NCBI GenBank assembly: GCA_019188255.1
Contig: JAETXT010000007.1
Location: forward strand, 4,588,001-4,652,000
From: Verticillium longisporum
Taxonomy: Eukaryota; Ascomycota; Sordariomycetes; Glomerellales; Plectosphaerellaceae
Length of the DNA stretch: 64,000 bases
Direction: 5' to 3'
Part shown: positions 11,131 through 24,997 of the stretch, in pieces
Layout: each line of letters opens with the position of its first letter
Position numbering within the stretch: position 1 is the stretch's first letter
Notes under the pieces: model-generated
Told to the model about the DNA's origin: nothing
The model's database searches: none
Seen by the model: the letters and a program-made list of their open reading frames with translations, nothing else
Made by a program: the position numbers and the translations under genes

Positions 11131-13700
11131 CCGGAACAAGCAACCCCCCCTTCTGCCCCTCCTCTTGACCCCTTCCTACTCCCGGCACGTGCCAGCCCAT
11201 CAAACATTGCCGAAAATCAGGCCATATATCGAACGCCAGGCCCCACCTCGTCCGGCCGAGCCGTTCGTGAGACCGGGACCTATCTTTGGAGCAGGGGCTC
11301 GGGCCCCCGGCACTGAAGATCGATGCCGACAAACTGGGCCTACTTGGAAACTCTCCTGCTCCTCCTCACCCCCCTCCTCGTCCTCTTCCGGGGGGACGCC
11401 TTGCGAAATGCAAAGGGCAAAAAGGTGCGGTCTACATGCCGCAGCCCGCCGCCACCACCTGGGGAAATAGGGGGGGAGGAGGCGGGGGAGCCGCTCAAAG
11501 CAAATGAACCCCCAGATGCCGAGAGTGCCCTGTTGCTGTACTGGGCCAAGGTCCCGGGGGCATGGGGTGAGGGGGACTATCTGGCGTGTAGCCACTAAAC
11601 CGGTATGAGCAACAGATCGCCGGCCACAGCCACGGAGGTCAGCTCATCTGTGGCGGCCAGAATAGGGAGTTGGCATCTCAGGGGGGTCTGTCTGGCCTTG
11701 GCATTTGCTATCTTTTCACGTTCCACGCGAGAGCATCTATCTGTTGACTCTGGCCGCTTGACATCGTGAGCGTCGCCATGCATGCTCGTCTCGCTGCCCT
11801 GTGCTGTCTCGCCCTACCGCTCAACGGCGTGGGTTGTGATGAGTCAATGTGAGGCCTGCGCAGCGCAAAACAAAAACGGGCAGCGTGGGTGGCCAAGACA
11901 GGTTCCTTCACCTTAATCCACGGTACTGGGTACATGGTCTCAGTTGTGCGTGGATAGGGCCGCGGCTCGCTCATAGACAGACTTGTCGATCACTTCATCC
12001 AGAGCTGAAGATATTGTCCCACGGGCGCAGCGGGCCAAGCAACAAGCATCGGTAGGTGATCAATGGGGCTCGGCACGGCCAAGAAGAGAACACACACACA
12101 CACAAACACACCTATTCCAGCCTCTCCCACCCCTTCACCCCCCGCCCCCTACCACCTAAAAGCCTTGGGCTTTCCAGTAGCCAGGGTTCAGGACGGAAAC
12201 CCACACAGCCGGGCAGAAAAACAGGTAGACAAGATGATGCCTCGATAACCTTGCCAAGAGGTCGATGGTACAATGATTGTTGCTAGCATACAAAAAACCA
12301 TGCTCTCTGCATTTCACGGCAGACAGAGTCGGCTGGTCAGCCGCCGCTAAGCAGGGGCGCAAAGCTAAACTGGTACGCCTACTACGTTACACGTACCCAC
12401 GGCGGGGAGCGGGGATGATCCCGAACGCCGATGAAGGGTATAGGTGATCACCACGAAGCTTTGATCTTTGCGTCCACGTTGGCCAAGGCTCACGAGTACC
12501 CGGCTGGCGGTGACACGGAGATGTCGCCGCGAGACATCGGGGAAAAGCTTCGCATTGCGCTTGCAGCGAGGAGGGTAGGGTCGAAAAGTGGATGACGACC
12601 AGAGGGTAAACACAAAGAGGACAAGGGGTTCATATGGTTCTCCAGAACCGTTTTCGGACATGGCTTGATTGTACATATACCTGGGTACCGCGTCTGAATC
12701 TACACCCTCAAGGTCCTGGCGACAATGGAACAGACCCGGCCGGAGAACGCATGACAAGAGGCTTGCACAGTCTCAAGTCTCAAGTCTCAGGGAGACCAGC
12801 CTCGTCACCAGTCGTCAAGCATGGTCCCCTTCTGGTGGCCGAGCGACATCCATGAAGGGTCGCCGGCCGCCAGCCAGATGGGGAAACCTCCACCAGGTAG
12901 AAACTTCAGCCACCAAGTAGAAGCTGCATAGAAGCATGATGAAGTAGCTGCCAAGCGAGTCTAGTTGACTATGAAAACTGCTGCAGAGAGGAACCACCGG
13001 GGCTCCGAATGCCGCCCAGGCGCCCGGCGGCGAGTCGGCAGCGGAGTCCGGTATGACTCGGGGGATCGTCAGCGCCGAAGATTTGGCTCGGTGGCTCTTG
13101 GCTCTCGCCGGCCGCACCCTGAGGTTTCGTGTGGTTCGGAGGTGGTGGACTGTTGCTGGCAGCAGGTGTGGGCAATGATGCCATCAACGGTCTCGGCGTC
13201 CGTTTCTGGACCGGAAGCCGAGGCACAGCCGGGTGGCAGCTGGGCGGAATTTCCCCGTCACCAGAGGGCTACAGCGTAACGATCGCTGGGGTTTGCTGGT
13301 AAGGTTTCGTCTCGCAGGCCACCAGCCCAGGCGCCGTCGGTGATCGCGTGCGACGAGTCGTCGGTGTGGCCGGCGGAAGGGCGGGATGGGCGCCCTTACA
13401 CCGGGGCATGGGACATCAGGCCCTCGGCTTCAGAGGGCACTTTGGGGGCGCCCCGAGAGCCACCCCCACGGCGGAGGTGCCAGATGTGCGCTGGTCGTTG
13501 GACAGACACGCGCCGCTGGTGTTGGTGGCAGCGTGCTAAAAGCCAAGTGACGGTCCTCCCGCTGTTTAGGCGCGTCTTGGTAAAACTCGTGTCAGCTCCG
13601 CCTTGCGAGGCGGCGGAGTTCGCCGACTGGGGAATACAGCAAGGAGAGTTGTGAAAAAAAGAAGAAGAAGGAAAAAGTACGTCAGGCCAGACGTCACCAT
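9777..13700. other. Gene-poor stretch, first part
   Basis: No frame here shows a recognisable domain, credible splicing or a sustained protein-like composition, although several chance frames exceed 100 codons on both strands. Simple repeats present are CT at about 11098-11129, CA at about 12091-12110, a CCG run near 10468, and TACC-type steps near 10820-10840. The first few hundred bases should be the CDC73 3' UTR. Confidence 0.5.
11098..11129 (+). repeat. CT dinucleotide microsatellite
   Basis: Almost pure TC/CT repeat with one CCC interruption, in non-coding sequence. Confidence 0.85.
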
Positions 13701-16700
13701 CCCCCCCCGTCGTCTGTACCTTTGTTTCCCTCCTCAGCTTCAGCTCAAAGGAGAACTATGACCGTTGCCTGGCGTTGCTTGACTGGCGGAGGCAGCACAG
13801 CGCGCGGCGGCCTAGGCGCCATCCGCCCTTTTTCTCACGCGAACCGTCACGGGCGCGAGAGTGCGTAGTTTCGGTCCTAATCCCAACTGCCGTACTCAAC
13901 TGAAACAAGGTGATTCCCGGGACGCGGCGGGAGAATATCACGGCTTTAATGGGCATGTCGCTGACGACACAAGGGAGGGGGGTGTAAATGTCGGGTCCAT
14001 GCATCCGTTCGGCGTCCTCCCTTCCCATCTCCCTCTCTTCGTGTGTCCCTTCTGATCCTCTCGTAATCTCCTTCACGAAGACGCACACGCGCACATTTGA
14101 TCAACCAGTCTGGACTTGGCTAGTCACCAAGACACCTAGCAACCCAGTCTGTCCACTAGATGGCATTTCGAGCTGGCGATCCCCCATATGCATGCAGCCA
14201 ATGAGCGATACAGTACTTCTTTCTGCCTGAGCTTTCTGCAGGCATCGGTTGTCCAGCAAGTCGCCTACTATGAGCTCCCAATGCGTTCCCACCTGTGCTG
14301 CCGCTCGGCGGGTCGAACTGAGACCACTAACAGGAAATGGTGGGCGAATAGACTGGGAAATGTCCGTGTCTCGCGATCCTCTACGCTGCCCACTCAAATG
14401 TGGCACTTGGTGACATGATTAAAATTGGTGCGCAGACTCACTGGCCTCGTGGTGGTCAGGGCTGAGCGTGGCTGATAGTTGCCATCAGATATGGATCAGC
14501 GACCCTCAGACTACAAACTTTTCGTGTGGTTGCTACTGGCGTTGTGTTTGTGTTTCCAAGAGTCGCAGTCTCCGTTGACCGCGTCGAGACTTGCCGGAGA
14601 TGACTTCCGGCTTAAACACCATGGTCCCGACGCGGCTGAGGCTGCGTGTGTCAGGGGAGAAGCATTGACCGGATGTCGGGGCCGGTTGCCCACCATTGCA
14701 TTGTGGCCCTAGCATTGAAGCCTTTGGCGCGGTCGTCGTGGATGGCCTCCTGAGCTTCGCGTTGATCATGGACGATGGGCGTGTTTACATGAGGCTTGTT
14801 GCTGTGGGGGTTCAGCAGCTGAATGCCCCTTGAGCTTTCTTGCGCAGATAGGTTGTCACTCACTCTACATAGCTCACTCTACGTAGCACAACGAGTGAGC
14901 CTGAACACGCGAAAGTGAACCGGGTTTCGCTGCCTTGCACGAACCGTCAGGGCGCCTCGCGTGGCCGTAGGTGACTCAAATTAGCAACAGTTGCATGAAC
15001 TCGGAGCGTTCACCTGAAGCCACATGATGGTCCGTCCCATGCTCGCAGTGCACGAAAAAGCATGTCATGACACACCATGTGAGCTGCCTGGGAATCGCAA
15101 GCCCGGCTGACACATGGCAATGTGTTGAGTACTTGGCACATCGCAGCGCGCCTCTCGTTTGCGAGGCCCGTCCCACGTCGCTTTGTGCTGACTTCGGAAG
15201 AAAGGAAGCCCCTTTCCCCACCGAACATGGAAGCCCAGGCCGGCTGTCTGGCCCAAACTAGTTGCACCCACGATATCATATGCCGTAACAAGGTCGTCTT
15301 CGTCGTGATAGGAAGGCATGAGGTTGCGATGCGACGCAGCAGATCAGTCGCAATACGGCCCGGAGATCAGGCCTACCCAACATGGCGCAGAATTGCGAAG
15401 CAAGACAGTGCAGGTCCCTCTGTCCACGGCAGCCGGCGGTGTGTGATCCAGCTGATTTGTCCTGGTCTTGTGAAGTGGACGACGACTGTGGGCCAGCCAG
15501 CCAGCCAACAAAGTTTTCGAACTCTGCTCATTTGATGCGATGCGTAGAGTCAGAAGCCTATCCCTGTCCTTGCGGACCCGTCTCGTGCCACAAGTTGAGA
15601 GACCAGGGGGGCTCATCACTTCTCTGTTTCACAGGTCTCCTTGTGATTAACCACGCCCTACGGCTCCGCCAGCGCGTCGCAAGACTGCTACAGTATCTCT
15701 TTCGCAGGGGTGAGCTGAGCTGGGCTTCGCGGACTGTGCACTGACAAAAGTCATGCGTAAGCGCTTGGAGCGACAGCAAGATCAACCTCAAAGACTCCAA
15801 ATCTACATGACCCAGAATATCACCGAAAGTCTGCATGCCTTGCGCAGCACCACGTGGCTCTCCTCTACAATCAGTACGACCTAGACAGGGGACGATGCGG
15901 GCCTCTTGTGTTGACATGGTAAGCCCCTCCTTTTGTCCAGTTTTTGCGGGCCGGCTCGGACGATAAAGAGACGTTCGTCGACACTTCTGTTCACAGGTAC
16001 ATGTACATGTATGCGTCGACCCTCTCTCGCATGTTCGGCCGCTTTCTGCCGTACCAGACATGCTCCAGACCAGAATCATCAAGGCCTGGACCTCATGGTG
16101 GCTACAGCCCACATGAAATGTGACATTGTGTTTGTCAGCGTGTTGTGCGCCATGAGTCGTCATGCGGCATCGTGATTGACCTGTAGGAACTCTTCTCGTG
16201 GGCCTGGAATAGACCGCATACGAGGACGTCCTAGAATAAGTGACCTGGGCTCAAGAAAACTCCCATGCTGACAACCTCTGCGCGCGATAAGGTGTCGAGG
16301 CATGCCCAGTACGTCGGCAAGTTGGAGGCTCGGAGTGTGGACTCCGGGGCGCACCATCAAGGTGGTACCACCCCCAACCCACGTGGGAGTGAGGGGCGGA
16401 GTCGCACAAGCAAAACATGCTCCGTACTCTTAGGTAGGAGTATCAGTGAAACGCTGACAGGCTTCAGTGACGACGTGACCAAGGTGCCACTCACTCTCAG
16501 CGCGCGTAGTAGCTGCATGGTGAACACACCAGCACAGCATGCATTGTACTACGCAGCGCGCCCTTGTAACATATCAACAGACGTACCATGTACACCAGCA
16601 AGCAATGTACATGTATGGGCTGTCAGTCTCTGCTGCTGGCTGTCCCATGTTTACCTTCACCGCCTGTGGTGTTGCGGAGGAAGCGAGTTGTCATGACAAG

Positions 16701-19494
16701 CAACTTGACCTGTCGTCTGCCTGGGTCAACCACCATTGTCCAAGGCTGAAACGCCTCCGCTCCCAGATGGTGAAGCAGCATGCAGAGCCGCCCATGGTTT
16801 CTGAGACTTTCTTGTCGAGGCCTCAACACACTGTGCCCGTGGTTCCTGGTTCGGTTGCCATGCAGGACTGCCAGGCTGTCCCAGGTCCCTGTCGTGGGGA
16901 GCTGCTAGCGAACAGGTCACTGCGAAGGTGGCTGGGCCGAGAAACTGGCGTCAAGAGTTTCGTGTATGCTCAGTGTGTTGGTTCGTCAAGCTGGCCTATT
17001 CGTTGAAAACACTTTCAGATTCCATAGCAGTGCAACTTGGTAACTGATTCCAGTGATTGGTCCGGAATGTCGAATAGCCAGCACGTCCACAGCGATGCGT
17101 TCATTCTCAAGTGCTTTGCGGGGCCTAGCCTGGAATTGCACAGGTGGCAAGACCCTTTGTCCATCTCTTGGTGGTTTGATCGACAAATGATGATCACCCA
17201 AGCATGCTCCGCCCCCATGACTCTGGAGCTCATCTCGCTTGAAACCACACATCAATCAAACCTGAAAGCCCCTGGGTGTTTAGGCTCGTGTTCTTCAGTC
17301 TTCCGACATGTTCTACGAGCCTTCTAGAAGGGGGCCGATCTGGGGACACTGAGGTGGTCGGAGAAGAGCGAGATTTGATCAATGAAACGGGGCACTGTCG
17401 GGACCCCTGTGCCAGGGCCCAGGGCCACACCGGAAAGGCTGAGCGGCTGGTTTGCGGAAATCATGGAATTTTAGTGTGCGTACCTGTGTCACGATGCCAC
17501 AGCGGGCTCGGCGTGGCATAGAACGCTGAAGGCTCCGTCCTCCGATCAGTATTCTGGTGTGATGTATTGTGGAGATCAAGGGTTCCCTTTTTGGTCCCAA
17601 GCCCAGGCAAGCCTCATATTGTCTGGTCCAAAGGTCGGCGTCGCGACCGATTTGACCCCCCCAAGCCCCCTTCCCACCCACCTCTAGCGAGCAGTTCGAA
17701 ATCGACCTGTCAAAGGGTCAACAACAATGGGCGAGGCACGGCAACGCGGGAATTGCGTATTAGGGTGGTGCTTGTTCCCGCAGCCTGTTGCGGGCGCTCA
17801 TTGGGGTTTCAGTCGGCGATCGATCTCCATCTCTAACCTCTTAGCAACCGCGGCTCACAGCGAAGTCGTCGTCAAGCGTTGCTCTGTCAGATAACGTGTC
17901 AGTGGCGTACGGATGGGGAAGCGAAGCTCCCTAGCCGCCGTTGTGATTTGTTTAGCTGTCCGCCCCTAGCATGACGCACTGCGTCTATAGTTGTTTTACT
18001 TTCGTTGACTGTCTTGCCCGCGCCCGTACGGGAACAAGATTCACGCGGCGACGCCGACGACCGTGCTTCTGCAGACTCGGAAGGTTAGAATGCTACACTG
18101 AATCTCTCAGGTAGGCCCTGGGTTTCTCATCTCCGTCATTCCTTTTCCAAGTCCTCAGTTGACTCGGTGGGGGGGCGTCGTGGCCTGCGCGTCTTGCGCG
18201 TCCTGTCCCCATGCCCATCGAACGATTTGCCTGATCCCCAGGCCTTGCTACTGAGCGGTTCGGTTTCAGCGTTATCGGATCGTCATCATGCGCGTAGAGG
18301 CCGGCGGCACGAGTATGGCCCCCCAGCGATCTCGTGGTCGAATGAACCAACAGTGCTTATTACGGCGTCGGCGCTTACTGTCAGAGGATTCGTTGCGTAA
18401 GGGGTGACCTAGCCAAGAAGGGGACCATCTACCTGCTTTCTTGGGACTTGATGGTCTCTGAGTTTGGCTTCCAAGTGGATACAACTCCGTGCACGGAAAA
18501 GTCGGGCGAGAAGTGGCAATGATTCGGCGTTAAACTTGTCAGTACTGGTCGAGTCGACGGGGGCGACGGAGGAGCATGGCTCGTGTTCCCAAACTAGCCA
18601 TGTAGCCTGCAAGCTCACCCTTCACCCTGGTGGAGAGATCCATCATGCAAGCGCTGTGGAAGCAAGGCATTCGTTCGGTTGGCGTGGTGAAGAAAACGTC
18701 CTTTGCAGCATGACAAGCGCGATGATGGAGTTGGGCATGCAAACCAATGGAACCGGAGAAAGCAAATGTCAAGATTGTAGTCTTCTATCCGTCTGTGGAC
18801 AAGATCGCAGCAATGGGCTGGCAAGAGGGGTGGAGTGGAGTGGGCCAGCCTGCGGTCAAACGGGGACAGTGAGGGATGCTGAGAGGGACTGAACTGGTAC
18901 ACGCTAGACGCTGGACGCTGGGAGATGGAAGAGGGGAAGGCAAAGTACAGTACTTGAGTACTGTAGGTACCTACCACTGAGAGAGTTCCGCCCCCTGGTC
19001 TGCTTGCAGCGAGAAAAAAATGAAGGCAGGGGCCATGGGCCAGGGGCCAGGGTCGATGTTCTGGCAAGGGTCTGTCGGGAGTGACTGCGCGTGGCAGCAA
19101 CGTGACGAGGAACACCTTCTTCTCCTCCTCCCCCCTTCACCCCACCTCACAAGAAGCACGAAAAGGCGGTCGCACAGCGTGGCTTGCAGGGAAGTGAACG
19201 GAGCCCGGAGGGTGTTGGAAGGGGGGAGGAGGGGGGCTAGGTGCTACATGTACAAGGAGGGGTGCACCTGGGGGCAGTGAGGGTGGGTAGCATCCCTGAA
19301 GCCACGCGCCGATCTGTCTCTTTGCTGGTGGTGAGACGACGCAATTCTTTCCGCTCTCCACCTACAGCGTGATGACAGGGGTATCGCGGCGAATGGGAGA
19401 TCATTGTCATATTGCCCTTTCCCCCTCATGTTGCCTACAGTCCGCAGCTCTTCTGTGCCTGATGCCCACGCGCCATTGCCAGCCTGGTGGGTTG

Positions 19495-19557
19495 CGGGCA
19501 GGCAGGCAGGAGGCAGGCTGGGAGGCAGGCAGGCTGGGAGGCAGGCAGGGGCCAGGC
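19495..19557 (+). repeat. GGCAGGCAGG-type tandem repeat
   Basis: Imperfect repeat of GGCAGGCAGGCTGGGA-like units, about 22 bases per cycle, roughly two and a half cycles. Non-coding. Confidence 0.75.
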
Positions 19558-22256
19558 AAAAGAGCGTGTCCGTCGCTTGCACTCACCCATCAGTCTGATT
19601 TGAGGTACATGTACCTTCCCCCCCCGGTCGGTATATCAATTAGGTGTATGGATGTACCACGCTCGCAGAGGCGGTGTCGACCCAACAAGTGTGAGCATCT
19701 CTAAAGAGATGATAAAGAGCTCCCTAGTCAACAATCATGTCATCAGGCTGAAACAAGTTGTAGGGAAAGCTTCGTGTTCATTGATGATGTGTAGTACAAA
19801 GAGGTCCCCGCCCAAGGAACAGACGCGAAAGAGGGGGTGCAGAACAAATTCCTTTTTGTAGCCCACATTGGCCACATGGCATTTCAGCACATCATGGCGG
19901 CCAGATGGGCTGTCACAAAAGGCACCCTCCTTGGTCAGCCTGTGTGATAAGTGATACTTTTACGTCTCATCACCGCCTATCAACCCCTCCCCCTCAGCAG
20001 CTAGCTGCCTGCCATCCGGAATGATGGAAGAACACCCAATGACTGATGTGCCAGGGTCAGCGCGTCAGCAATACGCAGCCTGAAAGCGTCGGGCTACCTA
20101 GGGCGCCCATACAGATACTTGATCAAAAGCCGTCCGAAGATCTCTCCTCCAGCCATCGTACACAGACTAGGCAAGGTACGTAAGCTGATGAGGTATGTAA
20201 TGCTACCAGAACAAGTCAACCCGTTGAAACCCAAGGGCACGTGGTGAAGTATGTCCAGCAGGTGCGTGCCTTGGCTAGGTCGGTGCTAATCATCGACAAT
20301 GTCTCGAAGACCACTTGGACCAACAGTCGAAGCGAGATGCCATTTAATATTGAAATGGCCAGTATGAGCGCCAATGCCGGCTTCCAGATTGCCTTTTGAA
20401 CCTTGTCTTGCCGACATCAAAGGCCTTGCCGACGCGGCCAAAGTTTCTAGTAATCCATGAGCTATGGCCTGCCAAGCGACTACGTCAGCCGCCAGTGGCT
20501 AACACCTCGATGTGCCGGCGCGCTCGATGTCATTGACAACTGTCCGAACCTATGGTCTTGCGAATCCCAAACCTACCTGCAGGGGACGATCTCGCAGCCA
20601 GTCGTAGGGCAGAAGGGGGAATCGGGCAAAATGTCCGCTGTCACACCGGACAGCGCATTTACCGGCCTCTACTTGCACTACAGCCCCATTGTTCTAGACT
20701 TGGCACCTGGAGGACAGCCGCCATAAGGATGGGGAAAGGGGGGGAGGGCGATCGATGGGCGTGCCCGCAAAGTCGAAGACAACATGTCTGTGTGCTGCAG
20801 ATGCTGGGAGTGAAATGCTCTTCGGTGGTTGGACACAGAACGCCGCACGGCAAGCTCGCATGCTTTTCTGAAGGTCCAATGAAGCGCCCACTGAGAAGAC
20901 TGTCCCGAGATTTTGGTAGTCGTCTCAGTTTGGTTGGCTTGCGGGAGTAGCGGCACGCCTCCACATCGTTGTCGTGCGAGAAGATCACATTTCTTCACGT
21001 CTCCCGACATGCATATCTGGCACACACAAGCACGTCCAGAGAGAGATGGCTCGCCCCTTTCGGTCTCTCGGTCTCTGTGAGCCTTCCCGGGGGTGACGTA
21101 GCCGCTGTCGTAGAAACGAAGACGCGAGGGAGCGAAAGTGGATGAGAAAAGTGGACCACATCTGCTGACAAGTCAAAAGAGGGGGTCTACACGCAGATGA
21201 GCGACCTCGGCCATCGCGGGCGGACAAAGAAGATCACTAAGCCATGCGGCCGTCTACCGATGATTGTCGGATCCAGCCCTCCTCACCAGCCGGGCATGAG
21301 CGAATCTCATGGTTAGTTCTGCTGTCTGAGAGCGTGGCGTCTGTTCTTTGACCACGTTTTGGGCTGTCAGGAAACAGGCTACCTGTTGAGATTTGCGGCT
21401 ACCTGTGCTCTAGCTGCTGATTGACTGGGGCGGCTTTACCCAGGCCAGCCAAGGAACGAACACCCTAGCCTGGCAAGAAAGGGGACTGGCTGTCCCTCGT
21501 TTGCATCAGCGTCGCCGTGTACATGTAAAATTGGACTTGCAGAATCCACACGAGACAGGGACGAGAACGCGATGGTTGAGTTCTACATGCAATTGAAAAG
21601 ACCTCAAGGAATGTGGCCCATCAGATAACCGGCGGTGTGGTCAGCGGGGAAAATTAGGGGCCTTTCTTCCCTTGAGTCTTTATCGCTCAACTCCCGTATC
21701 TCATGGCACAGTCCTGGTCTGCTTTGTTTGAATGCCGGCTTCCATGCTTCGACACGTGTTGCACGGGGGACCCCCTGCCCCAAGTTCGACATTGGGAGGA
21801 AGGCTAGGTGCGGATGGGGGAGTGCTGGTGGATCAAAGGGGGGGGGTTGGGCAGGGGTCTGTCAGCAGTAAATGATTTTTCTACACAGTTTCGTACCCAT
21901 CGGACGACCAATGTCACTCCTCCATAGATCTTGGGTGAGCAGATACCAGATGGGAATAATAGACGGACGAGATGAAGGGGGATGGAAAGGGAGAGGAGGG
22001 GGGGTTCTAATGACTCCTGGACTACCGGCTAGTGTACATGTAAGCTGCCCCCCCCCCTGTACCCACCCTCAACCTTCGCATAGGACAACCCTCCGTCGCA
22101 TGTACTTCGACCATGTACCCGCGACTTACAGGGATCAGACCCGCTCAGGACCCAGGACCCACCCGTCCGCTCGTGGCCGTGGTGGACCTCAGGTGCGCAG
22201 GTGGGTGCATAGGCAAGTGCGCGCAAGTGCACCCACAGCGGCCTCGCATCGCTTCT

Positions 22257-22292
22257 CACCAGGTTTAACCAGGTCTACCAGGTCTACCAGGT
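22257..22292 (+). repeat. ACCAGGTCT short tandem repeat
   Basis: Three to four copies of an ACCAGGT(T/C)T-like 9-10-base unit, followed at 22322-22356 by a patch of self-complementary CCAGGTCCTGG-like steps. It lies about 300 bases before the flbA start. Confidence 0.7.
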
Positions 22293-22613
22293 CAGGGAAT
22301 ACTCTAGTACCGAAATCCGACAGTCCAGGTCCTGGTCTAGGTCCAGGTCCAGTCCTGTGGAGGCACGGTACAACAAGGTAAGGCAAGGTAGGGTAACCTG
22401 GGAAAAAGGTGCTGCTTGCTGCTGCTAGAGCCCTGGGAGTCCACATGGTACATTAGCACCGTCGCTGCCTTTTCCCCCTCAGTCTTATTCCACCCGTTCT
22501 CTGAAGGGTCACGTTCTCTTTTTTATCTCGAAGAACCCCCCCTCTCTTTCCTCTGTTCTCGCTGCCGCCCCCTTCCACATACTCTTATTCTACATTCTCG
22601 TGCTCTCCGTTAG

Positions 22614-24997
22614 ATGGCCGCCATCTCCTATTCCAACCGCTCCTCAATCCGAGATCAACTACCGCAGTCGACATCGACCTCACGATCTTCCACCAGAGTT
22701 GCCAGTCGCCGCTCTTCACTCGCCTCGCCTTCGGCTCCCTCATCACCCGCCGTTGACCCTTTCTCCCACGAGGGCCAAGCCGCCTCCACCTCGACGGGCT
22801 ACCGCCAGATCGGCCACTTCAGCTCTCCTTCCACGAGCAAGATCCAGCGATCCGGAGGCTTGCTCGGCCTTGCAGCTGCTGCAATCGACAAGACGCAGTC
22901 TGCGCTGTCCACCCTGCAGTCACAGTCACAGTCACAACCCGACTACTCCATACGTCAGCGTTCCTCCAATTCCGCTTTGGGCAGAGTCGCCTCCAGTGCC
23001 GATTCCGCTTTCAGCCCCACCGACTTGGACAAGAACGCACACGCGCGATACAGAAGGTCCAACAACCATTCCCCCGCCTCTTCTTCGACAGGCACTTTCG
23101 CCGCCGAGGGCAAACACCCGAGTCAGGTGTCGCTGGCCAACGAAGTGCCCTCCTCTCCCTATTCCGACACTGACCCCAACCGCCCTCTTCCAATCCGCAT
23201 CCCAGCCGTCGAGAACAAGATGCACCAAACTTCTTCGCGGTTGCTCCGCATGACGGACGACGACAAGCCATTTACAAAGGTAGGCATCGCCATCTGTTGC
23301 CCTTGTTCAATTGATGTGTTGTACCATTGTGCGCGGGAACGCATGTCTCGAAGGGCAATCGATCTCGCCTCGTGTTGAGCATTCCGCCGCACTCAACCCC
23401 GCCATCCCCATGCCCCCCTCTTCCCTGCCCTCTTCCACCCAGGCCTCTCTTGTCAAAAAGCTCACACACCACACAGGATTTCAAAGATCTCTTTGCAACC
23501 CTCGTCGTCAGCCTATTGCCCCTATCTGCGCATCGCGTACGCCTCACTCGGGTTGAGAACACTTTCCTCTCAGAAGATGCTATCAACAATCTCGGTTCCC
23601 TGAAATTCTCCCAGTCGAACCGCATGCCGGACCCGAAAGACCCCTCCCGCATCGTAACAACGACAACGACGACAACCTTCTCCATGGCTAAAGACATGGC
23701 TCGTTCTATCTGCCAAAGGTTTCTCGAGGCACGGTTCATTGAATCCGCCGACGGAAAATACCAGCAGGTCTACAACATGAAGGGCTCTGTCTGGCAACTT
23801 ACGCCAAAAGGCGTCACTATTCTTGATCGATTCTGCTCTCGTAACGGCATTCAGCAGAAGCAAACATCCGACCTTATCGGATCTACCCTTTCGCAGCTCG
23901 TTATCCTGGAGCGTGATGGCCAAACCGACAAGCTCATTACCGACCGTGGCACTGTCGAGGTTGTCTTCCGTCGATTCGTCGGCACACACGGTCCCAACAT
24001 CAAGTCCAGCGTCACATCGGCAGATTCCGATTCGCTCAGTGACTACCGGGATGGCCTCACGGGTGTCAAGATGGCTAGCGAGCGTAAGATCAATGGCAAG
24101 ACGTACCGCGACACCTTCACAGGCAAGGGTGCGACGGACTGGCTCATGGACTGCTGTACCACCGTGGACAGGAGGGAGGCTGTGGACATTGCAACGCTCT
24201 TTGTGCAGTTTGACCTGATGGAGGCAATCGTGCAAGACCGAGCACACATGTCGCAGTATGCCGGCCACAACGTCTTCCAACCCACCAAGAATGCTATTTA
24301 CCAGCTCACCGCCAAGGGCAAGGACCTGATCAACAATGTGGGCTCTAGGGGGCGAGCTTCTGAAAGCGAAGGTACAAACCCAAGCCGCAATGCGATCGCG
24401 CGCGACTCAAACACGCAGAGGCTGGACAAGATTCTTAACGATGCCGCACTCCGCTTGCTGTTCCGCGAGAACCTCAGGGAAACTCATTGTGAAGAAAACC
24501 TGTCCTTCTACCTCGACGTCGACGACTTCGTCAAGAGCTGCAAGGTCGCCATCCGTTCCGCTCAGAAGAACCCGAACTCTACTTCTATGGACGGGATTAA
24601 AGAAATCATGGCACAAGCTTATGGCATCTACAACGCCTTCCTAGCCCCCGGATCCCCTTGCGAGCTGAACATTGACCATCAGCTGCGCAACAACCTGGCA
24701 ACTCGCATGACGAAGGCTGTTGGCCAAGACGTCGCCATGATAGACACGCTGCAAGAGGTGACGGCTCTGTTTGAAGACGCCCAGAACGCCGTCTTCAAGC
24801 TTATGGCTAGTGTGAGTCTCACCGCCTCTTTAATCGCAACGGAGCCGTGTACTAACAATATAACCCAGGATTCTGTGCCAAAGTTTCTTCGCAGTCCAAA
24901 GTACGAGCACACCTTGAAGCACTACGACTTTGACTCCCTCACCAACGTTCGCCCTGGCGGCTTGGAGCGAAGCCAGAGTCGGTCGAACCGACCATGA
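22614..24997 (+). CDS. flbA: FlbA-type RGS protein
   Basis: Exons 22614-23279, 23477-24811 and 24869-24997, all phase 0, 709 residues; the A. nidulans FlbA is of similar size. The N-terminal 220 residues are Ser-rich and disordered. Two DEP-type segments follow, one near residues 290-370 (MARSICQRFLEARFIE) and one near 423-510 (YRDTFTGKGATDWLMDCC). The RGS domain starts near 536 (RLDKILNDAALRLLFREN, then ENLSFYLDVDDF). Known role: FlbA is the GTPase-activating protein for the G-alpha FadA, ending growth signalling so that conidiation can start. The last intron is 57 bases, a multiple of three and free of stops, so retention would only insert 19 residues before the last exon. The start is the first ATG after a pyrimidine-rich leader. 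Confidence 0.94.

Larger units (their letters stand above)
13701..22613. other. Gene-poor stretch upstream of flbA
   Basis: About 8.9 kb without a supportable gene, of mixed, moderate GC composition. It carries seven overlapping or separate copies of the palindrome TACATGTA (near 15998, 16004, 16608, 19245, 19606, 21520, 22035), a G/C-rich GGCAGGCAGG repeat at 19497-19557, and short ACCAGGTCT repeats near 22259-22292. The proximal part is probably the promoter and long leader of flbA. I see no transposase, reverse transcriptase or terminal repeats that would mark a transposon relic. Confidence 0.45.

Noticed and set aside
10558..11316. 252-codon plus-strand frame containing a Ser-Leu run
   Set aside because: The run is the CT microsatellite; flanks are not protein-like.
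15558..16163. 201-codon minus-strand frame
   Set aside because: No domain, no recognisable conservation pattern, and overlapping frames of similar size on both strands.
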